A DNA stretch of 64,000 nucleotides from the NCBI RefSeq assembly GCF_018617385.1, contig NZ_JACSKA010000006.1:82096-146095 (forward strand), read 5' to 3'. This document shows positions 8,301 to 16,811 of this stretch, piece by piece. The translations under genes and the position numbers were made by a program. The stretch is from Exiguobacterium sp018617385. GTDB taxonomy: Bacteria > Bacillota > Bacilli > Exiguobacteriales > Exiguobacteriaceae. Each line of letters starts with the position of its first letter. Positions within the stretch are counted from its first letter, which is position 1. A model generated the notes under the pieces. It saw nothing but the letters and a program-made list of their open reading frames with translations, did no database searches and was not told where the DNA came from.

Positions 8301-9399
8301 AGCGGATGGTCACTTGATAGAGTTTGTCGTCTTGTGATTGTGGATTGCCTCGTCCGTCCGTATTGTTCGAAATAAAATACAACGTATCGTCGTCCAACCA
8401 CACATCCCGAATGCGTCCGACCCCTTCGACAATTGTCGTGACTTGCTTCGTTTCACGATTGATGGCAACGAGCCGCTCGTTCCGTAGTGTCGCCATGTAT
8501 ACGTACCGTTCATCGGTCGCAATACCAGACGGTGCCCAAGACGTCTCACCGACTTCAAACCATGGCGTGACCAGACCCTCTCGTTCTTCATTTGCCTCAA
8601 TGAGTGGCCATCCATAATTGTTTCCTTCTTCAATCACGTTGACCTCGTCATGTCCACTCGCCCCATGCTCACTCGCATAAAGCATATCATCCATCCGACT
8701 GAGTCCTTGAGGGTTCCGATGACCTAGCGAGTAAATCCAGTCGGTCGGTCCCCCTTCACCCGATAATGGAATTCGTAAAATCTTCCCTGCCAAAGAGGAT
8801 TCGTCTTGTGCAAGTTCCGGCACGAGTGCATCGCCCGTCGTCACCCAAAGATACGCTCCATCGACTAATAGACGTCCGCCGTTATGGAAACGTGCCCCTG
8901 GTATCTCGTCAATCAAGACGCCCGTTTCCTCGAAACGTTCCCCGTCCCACGTCAACTCCACCACCCGGTTCTTGACGTCTCTTCCCGATGAGCCGTACGT
9001 ATGATATGCGTAAAGGATCCCGCTCGATTCAAAATCGTCGCTCAGCGCGATGCCAAGGAGTCCTCCTTCACCAATCTCAAATACGTCTTCGTCCAAGTTC
9101 ACGGCAGATTGCGTCACGCGACCGGAATCATCGATTACCGCGATGGTTCCCCCACGTTCCGAAACGAACCATTCGTCCGCACTTCGAGCGAGTGACCACG
9201 GGATCTCTAGATTCTCAGCGATGGCGGTCACTTCCCCGATGTTCAGTTCCGTCTCTTCAGTGGTATTCGATTCTTCAGATGTTGCCGACTCATCACGAGT
9301 CGATTCTTCAGCAGGTGGTGGCTCCGTACCCTCGTTCGTCGGTTCTGGCGTACATCCCATAAGAAACAATAGTGTCACAATCCCGATTTGACGTTTCAT
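8299..9399 (-). CDS. PQQ-type sugar dehydrogenase-like lipoprotein (beta-propeller)
   Basis: 366 aa. The N-terminus MKRQIGIVTLLFLMGC is a lipoprotein signal with lipobox LMGC, so the protein should be anchored outside the membrane. An acidic Ser/Thr/Glu/Pro-rich spacer (about 17-52) leads into a six-bladed propeller of the glucose/sorbosone dehydrogenase family: NLEIPWSLA at the first blade, FHNGGRLLVD and GHRNPQGLS in the middle, and SEHGASGHDEVN. These segments match the active-site motifs of soluble aldose dehydrogenases (YliI-like). It begins 37 bp after the DHA2 exporter stop with no terminator between, so the two are probably co-transcribed. Whether PQQ is bound is unproven, and no PQQ synthesis genes are nearby. 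Confidence 0.82.
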   Translation of the reverse strand: MKRQIGIVTLLFLMGCTPEPTNEGTEPPPAEESTRDESATSEESNTTEETELNIGEVTAIAENLEIPWSLARSADEWFVSERGGTIAVIDDSGRVTQSAVNLDEDVFEIGEGGLLGIALSDDFESSGILYAYHTYGSSGRDVKNRVVELTWDGERFEETGVLIDEIPGARFHNGGRLLVDGAYLWVTTGDALVPELAQDESSLAGKILRIPLSGEGGPTDWIYSLGHRNPQGLSRMDDMLYASEHGASGHDEVNVIEEGNNYGWPLIEANEEREGLVTPWFEVGETSWAPSGIATDERYVYMATLRNERLVAINRETKQVTTIVEGVGRIRDVWLDDDTLYFISNNTDGRGNPQSQDDKLYQVTIR

Positions 9400-9436
9400 G
9401 TCGGTTCGCCTCCCTTTCCTTCATCATACCCTTGTT

Positions 9437-10897
9437 TTACGAGCGCTGTGAAGGTTCCGGTGGGCGGGCCGGCAAACGGGTTGCGATGATAAATGCAATC
9501 ACAGCTGCAATCATCGCTCCGATGAAGATACTGTTTAGTCCGGTCGCAATAATCTGTTCACCTTGCAGACGGACAGAGGCGCTTAATGTCTCCGTCACAC
9601 TTTGATTGAAGAAGTCTTCCAAAGACACTTGGGATAACGCACTACTTTCTTTAAAGTCGTTGAGCACGACGAAGTTAAAGACCGCTCCAAACACTGCTAC
9701 ACCGAGCGTTTGACCGACCGTACTTAAGAAGGAATTGGTCGCGGTCGCCGTTCCTCGTTGCTGATAGGAAACGACGGTTTGCAAGACGACGATAAACATC
9801 GGCTGTGACAATCCGAACCCTACCCCAATCAAAGCCACCGCACCATATACCCAGAAATCCGAGCTTGATTGAGATAAGAGTGTCAACGTGAACGTTCCGA
9901 TGACGAGTAACCCCATACCAACCAACGCGCGACGTCTCGGGGAGGCCACACCGAGCGTCCGTCCCCCGATAATCGATGTGAATGTCCATGCAACAGACAA
10001 CGGCATCAACATGAATCCAGCCTCGGTCGCTGTTTTTCCTAACACGGCTTGCGCCCAAATCGGGATGTAAGCTGACATCGAAACGAGCACCCAAGCCGCA
10101 AAAAAGACTGAGCCGTTGATGGCCGCAATCGTTGGTTGCTTGAGCAAATCAAACGGCAATAACGGAGAGGTTGCTCTTCTTTCCGATAGGAAGAATCCCC
10201 CTAACAAAACAAGACTAAGTACGCCACTTCCGACGATGGTCGTCGTCCATTCATTCGTTTCACTGAACGTGATCAAGGCGTATAAAAACGCGGTCGTTCC
10301 TCCAGCGAACAAGAGAGCACCTTTTAAATCAATCCGCTCGCTCGTTTCAGCGACGGTTTCTTTATAAAAGACGATAATCATGATGAATGAGAGTAACGCA
10401 AATGGCACGTTTAATAAGAATACGTAACGCCAAGACAACGTTTCGACCAAAAATCCACCGATGACGGGACCGAGCACACCCGATACACCCCAGACCGCAC
10501 TTAGAATTCCTTGAATTTTCCCACGCTCTTCATATTTATATAAATCACCAATAATCGTCATCGAAATCGGAAGCACGGCTCCGGCCCCGAGACCTTGCAG
10601 CGCCCGAAAGACAATGAGTTGTTCCATCGATGTCGCTAACCCACATAACAATGAAGACACGGTGAACAACCCGATTCCAAACAACAGGACGCGCTTACGC
10701 CCGAATAAGTCTGCCACTTTTCCATAAATCGGTGTCGAAACCGCCGTAAAAAGTAAGAAGGCGGCAAATACCCAGCTGACGAGCGTCGCCCCGTTCAACT
10801 CACTGGCGATGACCGGTGTCGCAACCGATACGACCGTCCCTTCAATCGCCGCTAAAAAGGTTGCCAGTAAGAGGGCAACCGTCACATTTTTTCTCAT
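9437..10897 (-). CDS. DHA2-family multidrug MFS exporter (14 TM)
   Basis: 486 aa with about 14 predicted membrane segments, the size expected for the EmrB/QacA family. Near the start AAIEGTVVSVATPVIASEL is the TM1 DHA2 motif (family LDxTIVNVALP) with Glu in place of the usual Asp. GKVADLFGRKRVLLFG is the loop 2-3 motif and GGFLVETLSWRYVFLLNVP the TM5/6 signature. It should export hydrophobic or cationic compounds with the proton gradient. No regulator is adjacent. The next gene downstream is the lipoprotein at 8299-9399 and is likely in the same transcript. Confidence 0.88.
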   Translation of the reverse strand: MRKNVTVALLLATFLAAIEGTVVSVATPVIASELNGATLVSWVFAAFLLFTAVSTPIYGKVADLFGRKRVLLFGIGLFTVSSLLCGLATSMEQLIVFRALQGLGAGAVLPISMTIIGDLYKYEERGKIQGILSAVWGVSGVLGPVIGGFLVETLSWRYVFLLNVPFALLSFIMIIVFYKETVAETSERIDLKGALLFAGGTTAFLYALITFSETNEWTTTIVGSGVLSLVLLGGFFLSERRATSPLLPFDLLKQPTIAAINGSVFFAAWVLVSMSAYIPIWAQAVLGKTATEAGFMLMPLSVAWTFTSIIGGRTLGVASPRRRALVGMGLLVIGTFTLTLLSQSSSDFWVYGAVALIGVGFGLSQPMFIVVLQTVVSYQQRGTATATNSFLSTVGQTLGVAVFGAVFNFVVLNDFKESSALSQVSLEDFFNQSVTETLSASVRLQGEQIIATGLNSIFIGAMIAAVIAFIIATRLPARPPEPSQRS

Positions 10898-10912
10898 TCA
10901 TTCCATCTCCCC

Positions 10913-10950
10913 AAAAAAATAGTGGCGTCGGAAGGTTCCGAGCACCACTT
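10913..10950 (-). terminator. Terminator of the nos operon
   Basis: Imperfect stem (AGTGGTG...CGCCACT, inner CGGAA/TTCCG) followed on the minus strand by ATTTTTTT, between nosF and the DHA2 exporter. Confidence 0.75.
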
Positions 10951-10960
10951 CAACTGTCTA

Positions 10961-11680
10961 TTATTTTGTGCGAGCCGCGTCCATTTGACAAGTGTCATCT
11001 TTCGATTCGAAAAAGAATTCTCTTAGTCGTTCATATGCGGCTTGTTCATCTTGGACATATACCTTCCCACAAACAGCACCCGCTCGCATCATCCAGACCT
11101 CATCTGCCAACATGGCGGCGACGTCAAGTTGATGCGTTGAAAACACGACGGTCGTCCCCCGTTTGGCCTCTTGTCGCAATAGTTCGCTGAGCATTTGCAT
11201 CCATAGAGGATCGAATCCGTTCGTCGGTTCATCCAACAACAAAATGGCCGGTTCGCTTACAAGAGCTTGAGACAACAAGAGACGTTGCCGCATCCCTTTT
11301 GAGAGTTCGGAGACGCGCTTTCGTTTATGCTCGTACAGACCGACTCGTTTTAAAATATCCAGAGTCGGATGTGCCCCTTGCAAGGTAGCGTAGTAGATGA
11401 ATGTCTCCTCAACTGTCCATGCCTCATCAAAATAGAAATCATCCGGCATATAGCCAAAACTCTCATTATATTTCGCGCGTTGTTTAATCGTATAACCATT
11501 CAATTGAATGTTGCCGGTACTCGGTTTGATGGTACCATTCATCAGATTCAACAGCGTCGATTTTCCGGCACCATTGCTTCCACACAACGCCACGATTTTC
11601 CCCGAGACGATGTCTTCACGAATGGGATGTAGTGACCACGAATCACCGTATTTTTTCCCTACATCCAAACAGTTAATCAT
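10961..11680 (-). CDS. nosF: ABC transporter ATP-binding protein, NosF-like
   Basis: 239 aa, one ABC domain. Walker A is CGSNGAGKST (about residues 33-42), the signature LSKGMRQRLLLSQAL is the ABC-2 variant in which LSKGM replaces LSGGQ, Walker B is ILLLDEPTNGFDP, and the switch His is in STHQLD. With the preceding permease it should form the NosFY transporter that works with NosD in maturing the copper centre of nitrous oxide reductase. The start overlaps the permease stop by 8 bp and has GGAGGG upstream. It is last in nosD-nosL-nosY-nosF. The symbol rests mainly on this gene order; the ATPase alone would look like any ABC-2 subunit. Confidence 0.8.
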   Translation of the reverse strand: MINCLDVGKKYGDSWSLHPIREDIVSGKIVALCGSNGAGKSTLLNLMNGTIKPSTGNIQLNGYTIKQRAKYNESFGYMPDDFYFDEAWTVEETFIYYATLQGAHPTLDILKRVGLYEHKRKRVSELSKGMRQRLLLSQALVSEPAILLLDEPTNGFDPLWMQMLSELLRQEAKRGTTVVFSTHQLDVAAMLADEVWMMRAGAVCGKVYVQDEQAAYERLREFFFESKDDTCQMDAARTK

Positions 11681-12470
11681 GACGATTCCCTCCGTACATC
11701 ACCGTCGAGGCAAGCGATAACAAGAAACCACTTGCCGTAAGCAAGCTCAACCAGACTCCAGCATATCCAATCGGTCGATGCATCCAATTCAACAGATGGA
11801 GATAGACATCCCCAAACACATCTGAAGAGGATACAATCGTACTGGCCCATACACGCATCAAGTCAAATCCATTCAGAAACAGCGCCACAATCATGCCGTT
11901 CACTTGCATACCGTAAGGAAGCCAGGAAACGATGGTCACGAGAAGCGTTGGCCAAAGTAACACGAGGATGGTCCATGTGAGGAAGGCCAGTAACATCGCT
12001 CGAATCCGCTTGCGCGCGATTAGTCCAAGCAAGGTTCCGAGCGCTGTCGCGTAGATTGTTAATCCAATCGCGTAAGAAAACAAAATCATCCAAGTCTTAC
12101 CTGATTGTCCGACAACGAGCGAAGCAATGAGGAAAGCCAACAGCAGAATAAGTCCTTGTGTCACGAGAAATGAACTGAATCGGACAAAAATCAACTTCCA
12201 TTTAGGATAGGTAAATGTTGAGAGGAGATTCAACCGCTTCGATTCCTGTTCCTGTCCCCAATGAAGCGCTGTGGTCAATAAGATGAAAAGAGGAAGTAAC
12301 AGACCGAGCACCGTGATGAGCGTTGCACTTACGTTTGTATAGTCCGCAGCAACCGGTAGTGCTTGTCCGAGTCCTCCGAGTAGAACGAGCGTGAGAATCC
12401 ATATAACTAAAAATACATAGTTCTCACGCTGTCTCAGACTCCGCGCCCATTCCATTCGCCACAGTGACAT
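11673..12470 (-). CDS. nosY: ABC-2 type permease, NosY-like
   Basis: 265 aa with about six predicted TM segments (near 20-40, 52-72, 97-118, 127-148, 155-195 and 235-258). Its size and hydrophobic pattern fit NosY, the membrane partner of NosF. LWRMEWARSLRQRENYVFL at the N-terminus is typical of ABC-2 permeases. It starts 3 bp after the nosL stop, with AAGGG inside the nosL end as ribosome site, and overlaps nosF. In nitrous-oxide reducers the NosFY complex energises cofactor assembly with NosD outside; here no reductase gene is present in the window. Confidence 0.78.
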   Translation of the reverse strand: MSLWRMEWARSLRQRENYVFLVIWILTLVLLGGLGQALPVAADYTNVSATLITVLGLLLPLFILLTTALHWGQEQESKRLNLLSTFTYPKWKLIFVRFSSFLVTQGLILLLAFLIASLVVGQSGKTWMILFSYAIGLTIYATALGTLLGLIARKRIRAMLLAFLTWTILVLLWPTLLVTIVSWLPYGMQVNGMIVALFLNGFDLMRVWASTIVSSSDVFGDVYLHLLNWMHRPIGYAGVWLSLLTASGFLLSLASTVMYGGNRHD

Positions 12471-12473
12471 CGA

Positions 12474-13019
12474 TTATTGCCCTTCTTCTTCTGTATCCAT
12501 GTCCATTTCGCTATCTTGATCCATTGAGCCTTCGCCATCCATCTTCATGTGCATCTCGCCGCGCTCCCACGAATGGTCTTTCAATTGATCAAAGTCCATC
12601 ATATCTCCACCATTCTCTTCGATATAGGCTTCAGCATCAGCCTCTTTTGCGAACGAGAGAATATTGTACGCCATTGGTGTTTTTGATTCTTTGTCGTACA
12701 CGAACATCGCTTCGTCTAATTCGATCCAATCTTTCGTATTGAAATCTTTCACGTACATCGCAGCAATATCTTCTTCTTTTTGTTCAGGATACCAATCACG
12801 CATGAGACAACCGATGTCATCAAACGCATATCCCTTTTCGTTTTCCATGATGGCTTCCGCTGCGAACTGCTTATCCATGATTTTCATTTTACACACTTCG
12901 CACTCTGTTTCGCCCCATTTGATTTCAAACGGTTCTGCCGATGCACTCGAACATGCCCCGAGTGCCAATGATAGTCCTGCGATAGATAATAATCCTGCTA
13001 CTTGTTTATACGATTTCAT
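12474..13019 (-). CDS. nosL: NosL-like copper-binding lipoprotein
   Basis: 181 aa. Signal sequence with lipobox ALGAC, then the NosL motif CEVCKMKIMDKQFAAEAI (CxxC-x-M) and FDDIGCLMRDW. NosL is an outer-face copper(I) lipoprotein that supplies copper to the nitrous oxide reductase Cu sites. The C-terminal tail is unusually rich in Met, His and acidic residues (HMKMDGEGSMDQDSEMDMD), which could add copper binding. The start is set by GGGAGGAAACGAC before the ATG at 13019; a longer reading frame lacks this. It overlaps the nosD end by 14 bp. Confidence 0.88.
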   Translation of the reverse strand: MKSYKQVAGLLSIAGLSLALGACSSASAEPFEIKWGETECEVCKMKIMDKQFAAEAIMENEKGYAFDDIGCLMRDWYPEQKEEDIAAMYVKDFNTKDWIELDEAMFVYDKESKTPMAYNILSFAKEADAEAYIEENGGDMMDFDQLKDHSWERGEMHMKMDGEGSMDQDSEMDMDTEEEGQ

Positions 13020-14190
13020 GTCGTTTCCTCCCAAATATCCAAATGATGATAAGTAACATGATACTCCCTAAATTCCAAATCGAACCGCTCCACTCCCACC
13101 TTGCTGTATAGGTTTGCGGTGAAAGGTCCGTCAACGATACATCGTTCGGACTTCTCAGAATGTTTTCTAATAGGAGAAGTCCCGGAGACCCGTATAATAA
13201 TTCTAGCGCTTCATATGAATCGGTTAATAAGAACAAATACGGTTCGGTTTGAAATGGGATTTCGCTATACCCGTCACGATCTAGGTCCAACGTCGTCCCA
13301 CCCCAGACATTTCCTTGTACAACGTTGTCATGCGACTCGACCATCGTCACCGGTTCACGATTTCCTAACAGGTTATTTTGAAGAATCATCATCCCCGTTG
13401 CTTGCTTGAATTGAAAGCCGATATCGTTGCCGTTAATCGTATTCCGTTCAAGAATCGTTCCTGCCGACTGCTCCGCGAACAAGCCGATATGATTTCCAGA
13501 TATATTCGTCATCTCGATGGTCGTGTCGATTGCCTCATAGAGCATCAGCCCCGTCGCCGTTCCACCGAACTGGTCGTGTACATTCCCATTTTTAAAGACG
13601 ACTCGATTCGTTCCCATAATCATCGCACCGGTCAAATTATGATGGAGTTCGGGCACCGAAATCACCACGTCAGTCGGAAACATCAAGTGAATGCCGTAGC
13701 GTGAATGCGAAACGACCGGTCGAACAATCGTATGCTGAGATCCATTCTCTATGTATATCCCATCTCGCACGTCCTTCACTACAGCACCTTGCAGTTCGGT
13801 CGCCTCACTATTGAGGATTACCATCCCATCTGCCTGTCCATTCCCATCAATGGCCATTCGTGTGACACGAACCCCGTAACTATCCTCAATCGAAATTCCT
13901 GTTCCCGCAGACTCGATCGACACATCAAGCAGTTGATGTCCGAGACCAGATACTTGGATGGCTGGTACATCGTCGTTCTCACATTGTTGTACTGATACAC
14001 GTTCGAGAACAGCACCGGTTCCACGCATGATAAATGCGGGATGGCCACAACTCGTATATGTTTTTCCGCCTCCATCCACATGCTCATTCGACTCAATGAT
14101 GATTGGTTCAGTCAACGGAATCGACTTTTCTTCCGCATCGACTTGTGGAACCCAACACAAAAATAGGATGCAAATTAATAGTCGTTTCAT
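13006..14190 (-). CDS. nosD: NosD-like copper-maturation protein, right-handed beta-helix
   Basis: 394 aa. Signal peptide (1-19, ending VDAEEKS), then a right-handed parallel beta-helix with CASH-type repeats (about 35-300; repeated NxxGNxIGxxF-like rungs such as ISGNHIGLFAEQSAGT), and a C-terminal membrane anchor at about 370-388 followed by RKRHE. NosD acts outside the membrane with NosFY in assembling the catalytic copper-sulfur centre of NosZ. The start has AAGGAGGGGG 3-12 nt upstream. It is the first gene of nosDLYF. A cre-like site lies directly upstream. NosD-fold proteins also occur as surface polysaccharide-related proteins, but the linked nosL, Y and F support this call. Confidence 0.85.
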   Translation of the reverse strand: MKRLLICILFLCWVPQVDAEEKSIPLTEPIIIESNEHVDGGGKTYTSCGHPAFIMRGTGAVLERVSVQQCENDDVPAIQVSGLGHQLLDVSIESAGTGISIEDSYGVRVTRMAIDGNGQADGMVILNSEATELQGAVVKDVRDGIYIENGSQHTIVRPVVSHSRYGIHLMFPTDVVISVPELHHNLTGAMIMGTNRVVFKNGNVHDQFGGTATGLMLYEAIDTTIEMTNISGNHIGLFAEQSAGTILERNTINGNDIGFQFKQATGMMILQNNLLGNREPVTMVESHDNVVQGNVWGGTTLDLDRDGYSEIPFQTEPYLFLLTDSYEALELLYGSPGLLLLENILRSPNDVSLTDLSPQTYTARWEWSGSIWNLGSIMLLIIIWIFGRKRHEIV

Positions 14191-14202
14191 GCCCCCTCCT
14201 TC

Positions 14203-14216
14203 TCAAAGCGCTTACA
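14203..14216 (-). promoter_or_regulatory. cre-like site before nosD
   Basis: Minus-strand TGTAAGCGCTTTGA matches the cre consensus TGWAANCGNTWNCA except at one position. It lies between a TAGAAT -10 (14223-14228) and the nosD ribosome site, where CcpA would block early transcription. Confidence 0.55.
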
Positions 14217-14222
14217 ACATCC

Positions 14223-14286
14223 ATTCTACTGAAACCCCCACCGGTATGTGTGTGGTTTATATGGGATTCCTGTGACAATTTCTTCA
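14223..14286 (-). promoter_or_regulatory. Candidate nos promoter with Fnr-like half-site
   Basis: TAGAAT at 14223-14228 is a plausible -10 without a good -35. TGTGACAATTTCTTCA at 14271-14286 has a strong TGTGA half and a poor second half of an Fnr box. Its centre would sit about 62 bp upstream of the predicted start, a usual activator position. Weak evidence. Confidence 0.3.
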
Positions 14287-14287
14287 T

Positions 14288-14330
14288 AAAAAAAACACAG
14301 ACGGTGAAGGGGTCGTTTCACCGTCTGTGC
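14288..14330 (-). terminator. Terminator of sugar-binding protein gene
   Basis: CACAGACGGTGAA/TTCACCGTCTGTG, 13-bp perfect stem, followed by eight T on the minus strand. Confidence 0.95.
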
Positions 14331-14335
14331 CATGC

Positions 14336-15628
14336 TTATTTCACTTTGTCTTGCCATACTTTCGTGAAGTCCTGAAGCATCTCTTCACCTGTTTTTTGTC
14401 CACCGACATATGCCTGCATAAGGGCACCATATTCATTCACTGCACCATCCGGATACTTGAACCAGTTCCAAGAGATGGTCTTCCCTTCATTCGAATAAGC
14501 CAAGATATCGTCTGCGAGTGGTCCAAGGTCGTTGGCTTCAATCGACTTGAATGCAGGGATGAACTTGAACTTGTTGACCATGTAGTCTTTCCCTGTATCC
14601 GACGTCGCCATCCACTCTAAGAAGTCTTTCGCTTCTTCTTTATACTTCGAGTTTTTGTTGACGACCCAGTTGTTCGGGACGCCGACTGGAAGTCGGTCCA
14701 TCTTCTCCGCATCGTCATTGATTGGGATCGGGACGAAGCCCATCTCCATATCTGGATTTACGTCGAGGATCATTTGTTGTGCCCAGTTCCCTTGTTGGAG
14801 CATTGCCGTCTCTCCTTGGGCGAACTGTGTGACTTGAGTATTGTAGTCCGTCGTCAACGGGTTTTTGTTTCCGTATTTAATCGTCAAATCAAACAATTTC
14901 AAAAACTCTTGGAACTGTTCATTGTCTTCAAACTTCGCTTTATTCTCATTGAGCGCTTGAATAAATGCATCCGGGTCGTCTTGTTGCGCCATCGGAATGT
15001 TCAACAAGTGGATTCCTAAAATCCAGAACTCTGCATAACCGACAGAGAACGGTGTGATTCCCGCTTGCTCAAGTTTCTCAGCAGCATCCGTCAGTTCCGA
15101 GAGTGTTTTCGGTAACTCTTTGATTCCCGCTTTTTCAAAAAGTTCTTTATTATAGATGAATCCGTAACCTTCGAGGTTCATTGGCATTCCGTACAATTTA
15201 CCGTCCATCGTCATCGGCTCTTTGGCGACCTCTGTCAAATCTCCGACCCACTTCTCGCTTGAGAGGTCCTCGAGTTTATCTTTCCATGTCTGCGCTTCCG
15301 TGAATCCACCGTTGTTGAAGATATCTGGTTCATTGCCTGAAGCGAATTGTGATTTGAGGGCCGCACCGTAGTCTGCTCCACCACCGACGGTTTGAACCGT
15401 GACTTTCACACCCGTCTCCTCTTCATACTCTTTTGCCATCGCTTCAAGATCTTTCGCGATTTCCGCTTTGAATTGGAAGACGTTTAACGTGACGTCTTTT
15501 TTGTCGCCGCCATCTGCATTTCCTTCAGAAGAACCTTCGTCCGTGAGTGATCCGCCGCCGCAAGCCGCGAGTGATAAGACCATTCCAGCCGTCATGACCG
15601 CTGTAGACAATTTCCACTTCCGTTTCAT
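14336..15628 (-). CDS. Sugar ABC transporter substrate-binding lipoprotein (CUT1)
   Basis: 430 aa. Lipoprotein signal with lipobox SLAAC followed by a Gly/Ser linker, then a family-1 extracellular solute-binding domain (VTLNVFQFKAEIAKDLEAM and the Trp/Gly-rich middle typical of MsmE, CycB or MalE-like proteins). It should capture an oligosaccharide and deliver it to the permeases. The start ATG at 15628 has GGGAGG 8 nt upstream; the frame extends further but without a ribosome site. The gene has its own promoter region with a perfect cre and is separated from its presumed permeases by asnA. No ATPase gene is present, so a shared MsmK/MsmX-type ATPase elsewhere is likely. Confidence 0.88.
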   Translation of the reverse strand: MKRKWKLSTAVMTAGMVLSLAACGGGSLTDEGSSEGNADGGDKKDVTLNVFQFKAEIAKDLEAMAKEYEEETGVKVTVQTVGGGADYGAALKSQFASGNEPDIFNNGGFTEAQTWKDKLEDLSSEKWVGDLTEVAKEPMTMDGKLYGMPMNLEGYGFIYNKELFEKAGIKELPKTLSELTDAAEKLEQAGITPFSVGYAEFWILGIHLLNIPMAQQDDPDAFIQALNENKAKFEDNEQFQEFLKLFDLTIKYGNKNPLTTDYNTQVTQFAQGETAMLQQGNWAQQMILDVNPDMEMGFVPIPINDDAEKMDRLPVGVPNNWVVNKNSKYKEEAKDFLEWMATSDTGKDYMVNKFKFIPAFKSIEANDLGPLADDILAYSNEGKTISWNWFKYPDGAVNEYGALMQAYVGGQKTGEEMLQDFTKVWQDKVK

Positions 15629-15676
15629 CTCATTTCCTCCCTTAACCTTATCCATCTTTACAAACTCAACTTTAAA

Positions 15677-15690
15677 TGAAAACGCTTCCA
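15677..15690 (-). promoter_or_regulatory. cre (CcpA) site upstream of sugar-binding protein
   Basis: TGAAAACGCTTCCA (plus strand) is a full match to TGWAANCGNTWNCA, about 50 bp before the binding-protein start. Confidence 0.75.
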
Positions 15691-15706
15691 CAATGTAGGT
15701 GTCAAA

Positions 15707-15732
15707 ATTGACGGATAGGGTGGAAAATGTTG
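15707..15732 (-). promoter_or_regulatory. Shared 26-bp motif, copy 1 (binding-protein side)
   Basis: 23 of 26 bases equal the block at 19044-19069 in front of the permease genes; the common core is TGACGGWWAGGGTGGAAAAT. Both copies lie on the same strand upstream of cre-like sites. A likely binding site for a shared activator, possibly the YesN-type regulator at 4425-5135. Confidence 0.6.
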
Positions 15733-15735
15733 CAC

Positions 15736-15766
15736 AGAAAAACAGGACTCTTTTTCGAGTCCTGTT
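15736..15766 (-). terminator. Terminator of asnA
   Basis: AACAGGACTC/GAGTCCTGTT stem followed by TTTCTG on the minus strand. It lies next to the 26-bp motif of the following promoter. Confidence 0.85.
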
Positions 15767-15786
15767 CCGTGTTTCTTCTTATTATA

Positions 15787-16767
15787 TTACAACAAGCTGA
15801 TGCCAGCTTCTTGGCACGACTGAATGACTTCTTGCGGCCAGACCGATGTTTGCACTTCTCCGATATGACGCGCGCGCAACAGATACATCGCGACACGTGA
15901 TTGGCCGATCCCGCCCCCGATTGTAAGAGGGAGCGTTCCTTCGAGCACGCCTTGATGGAATGGATACGCGCGCTTCTCTTCCGCATCTGCTTTTTTCAGC
16001 TGCGCATCAAGTGCCACTTCGTCGACACGAATGCCCATCGATGACAGTTCAAATGCTGACTCGAGCTCAGGATGCCACACGAGAATGTCTCCGTTGAGCG
16101 ACCAATCATCATAGTCTGCCGCTCGTCCATCGTGTTTCATACCCGAAGCGAGAAGATCTCCGATTTGTGAGATGAAGACCGCGCCGTACTCTTTACAGAT
16201 GGCCGTTTCACGTTCTTTCGGCGTCATGGTCGGATACGTATCTTCCAACTCCTGACTCGTGATGAAATGAATCATTTCAGGAAGAATCGCTTCAACACCG
16301 TACGTTTTCTCTACTTCCGCTTCTGTTTCACGAAGCGCAGCGTAAATGGACTCCACCGTCGCTTTCAAATATTCCATCGTCCGTTCTTCTCGAGCAATCA
16401 CTCGTTCCCAGTCCCACTGGTCGACGAATAAAGAATGTGTCGCATCGAGTTCTTCGTCGCGTCGAATGGCACGCATCTGAGTGTACAATCCTTCACCGAC
16501 ACCGAATCCGTAACGACCGAGCGCTTCACGTTTCCATTTCGCGAGTGACTGAACGATTTCAAGTTCATGTCCCGGATACATCGTATCAAACTGAATGATG
16601 CGCTCCACACCGTTCAAGTGATCGTTGACCCCACTCGCCGATTCGACGAATAGTGGTGCTTGTACTTGAATCAGTCCGAGTTCACGTGAGACTTTCTCCT
16701 CAAAAAGTGCCTTTACTGCTGCGATCGTCTGCTGTCTTTCCTTCATCGTGCTTGTTGCTGTTGTCAT
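15787..16767 (-). CDS. asnA: Aspartate--ammonia ligase (asparagine synthetase A)
   Basis: 326 aa, the usual length of AsnA (about 330). Makes asparagine from aspartate, ammonia and ATP; the fold is that of class II aminoacyl-tRNA synthetases. Diagnostic stretches are LGLIQVQAPLFVES, SLAKWKREALGRYGF, HSLFVDQWDWERV, YDDWSLNGDILVW, AFELSSMGIRVD and GGGIGQSRVAMYLL. The start at 16767 is set by GGAGG 10 nt upstream; upstream codons in frame are part of the leader. Expression is governed by a T-box with an Asn (AAC) specifier. Odd placement: it sits inside a sugar-transporter locus and splits the binding protein from the permeases. Confidence 0.95.
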   Translation of the reverse strand: MTTATSTMKERQQTIAAVKALFEEKVSRELGLIQVQAPLFVESASGVNDHLNGVERIIQFDTMYPGHELEIVQSLAKWKREALGRYGFGVGEGLYTQMRAIRRDEELDATHSLFVDQWDWERVIAREERTMEYLKATVESIYAALRETEAEVEKTYGVEAILPEMIHFITSQELEDTYPTMTPKERETAICKEYGAVFISQIGDLLASGMKHDGRAADYDDWSLNGDILVWHPELESAFELSSMGIRVDEVALDAQLKKADAEEKRAYPFHQGVLEGTLPLTIGGGIGQSRVAMYLLRARHIGEVQTSVWPQEVIQSCQEAGISLL

Positions 16768-16811
16768 TTTCCGTTTCCTCCAATTGTGGAATATTTGAAA
16801 ATGAAGCCATG

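Noticed and set aside
9050..9391. Long plus-strand open frames opposite the sugar-dehydrogenase lipoprotein
   Set aside because: Shadows of the minus-strand gene: no ribosome sites and Ser/Arg-rich compositions typical of antisense frames.
12464..14375. Several plus-strand open frames across nosL and nosD
   Set aside because: Opposite an intact four-gene operon with overlapping starts and stops; no initiation signals.
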